Positions 13,763-13,878 of a stretch of 13,878 nt of DNA are shown here, one piece after another (the first letter of the stretch is position 1; each line of letters begins with the position of its first letter). A program made the translations under genes and the position numbers. Source of the stretch: Spirochaetales bacterium. Lineage in GTDB: Bacteria; Spirochaetota; Spirochaetia; ARS1246. The stretch spans positions 1 through 13,878 of the forward strand of contig NZCE01000011.1 of the NCBI GenBank assembly GCA_002688185.1. The letters are read 5' to 3'. The notes under the pieces are model-generated. The model was not told the origin of the DNA, did not search any database, and saw nothing but the letters and a program-made list of their open reading frames with translations.

Positions 13763-13878
13763 ATGGATCCAGCAGATTATTTCCTTAATCCAAGCATTCC
13801 TTCACAGAAACAATACGAGGCTCTCAGGACCTTTTATGTTGAAAAATTGAATGCTACCGAAGTCGCCCAGCGATTCAG
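13763..13878 (+). CDS. Transposase N-terminus (3' end outside window)
   Basis: ATG 13763 opens a frame to the window end: MDPADYFLNPSIPSQKQYEA, then LRTFYVEKLNATEVAQRF. The pattern YFLNP..SQKQYEALR-x-F-[FY]VE-x-L-x-A-x-EVA-x-RF is familiar from the N-terminal helix-turn-helix of a group of large DDE transposases, where it usually continues into GY. Only 38 residues are visible, so family and integrity cannot be settled. There is no clear Shine-Dalgarno. A possible promoter is TTGATT (13728) with TAGTGT 17 bases on. It is unrelated in sequence to the transposase at the left edge. Confidence 0.55.
   Translation, partial: MDPADYFLNPSIPSQKQYEALRTFYVEKLNATEVAQRF

Noticed and set aside
1..13878. 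The two edge transposases as the ends of one composite transposon.
   Set aside because: The visible parts are of different families, and no matching terminal repeats or target duplications could be found within the window.
1..13878. CRISPR arrays, tRNA or rRNA genes.
   Set aside because: No regularly spaced direct repeats and no tRNA- or rRNA-like sequence were seen when reading both strands.

Overview
The window is an accessory region. A block of six minus-strand reading frames (about 1243-10395) encodes sulfated-glycan catabolism. It is bounded on both sides by mobile-element debris and broken genes. Three formylglycine-type sulfatases, a GHL6-like glycoside hydrolase and a DUF3604 protein together suggest a sulfatase-rich marine or host-associated bacterium. 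Poribacteria, Planctomycetota, Verrucomicrobiota/Kiritimatiellota or Lentisphaerota would all fit. No rRNA, tRNA or taxonomic marker is present, so this is inference from gene content only.

Layout. 1-989 (+): C-terminal part of an IS1634-like DDE transposase, cut by the window edge. 990-1242: no gene, but about 130 bases rich in hairpins, two of them with GAAA tetraloops, possibly a fragment of a group II intron or another structured RNA. 10395 down to 1243 (-), in transcription order: a Ser-type sulfatase, a DUF3604 protein, a GHL6-like glycoside hydrolase with a beta-galactosidase-trimerisation-like domain, a short remnant of an ABC sugar-binding protein, a Cys-type sulfatase with a C-terminal beta extension, and a second, compact Cys-type sulfatase. 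10400-13523: wreckage and unrelated genes: an orphan piece of a class III adenylate cyclase (+), the 5' end of a probable transposase (-), an alpha/beta hydrolase interrupted by an amber codon (+), a 74-residue hypothetical gene (-), and an AAA/STAND-type ATPase gene broken by a frameshift at an A8 run and truncated (+). 13524-13878: AT-rich DNA leading into the start of another transposase (+), cut by the window end.

How the genes fit together. None of the five intact proteins of the block shows a signal peptide or lipobox, so sulfate removal and glycoside cleavage probably take place in the cytoplasm on imported oligosaccharides. The sugar-binding-protein remnant between the hydrolase and the second sulfatase suggests an uptake gene once belonged to the block. 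The sulfatases need a maturation enzyme, and neither FGE nor anSME is encoded here. One sulfatase carries Ser rather than Cys at the modified position, which points to an anSME-type enzyme elsewhere in the genome.

Family names come from recognising motifs by eye. No database search was possible.
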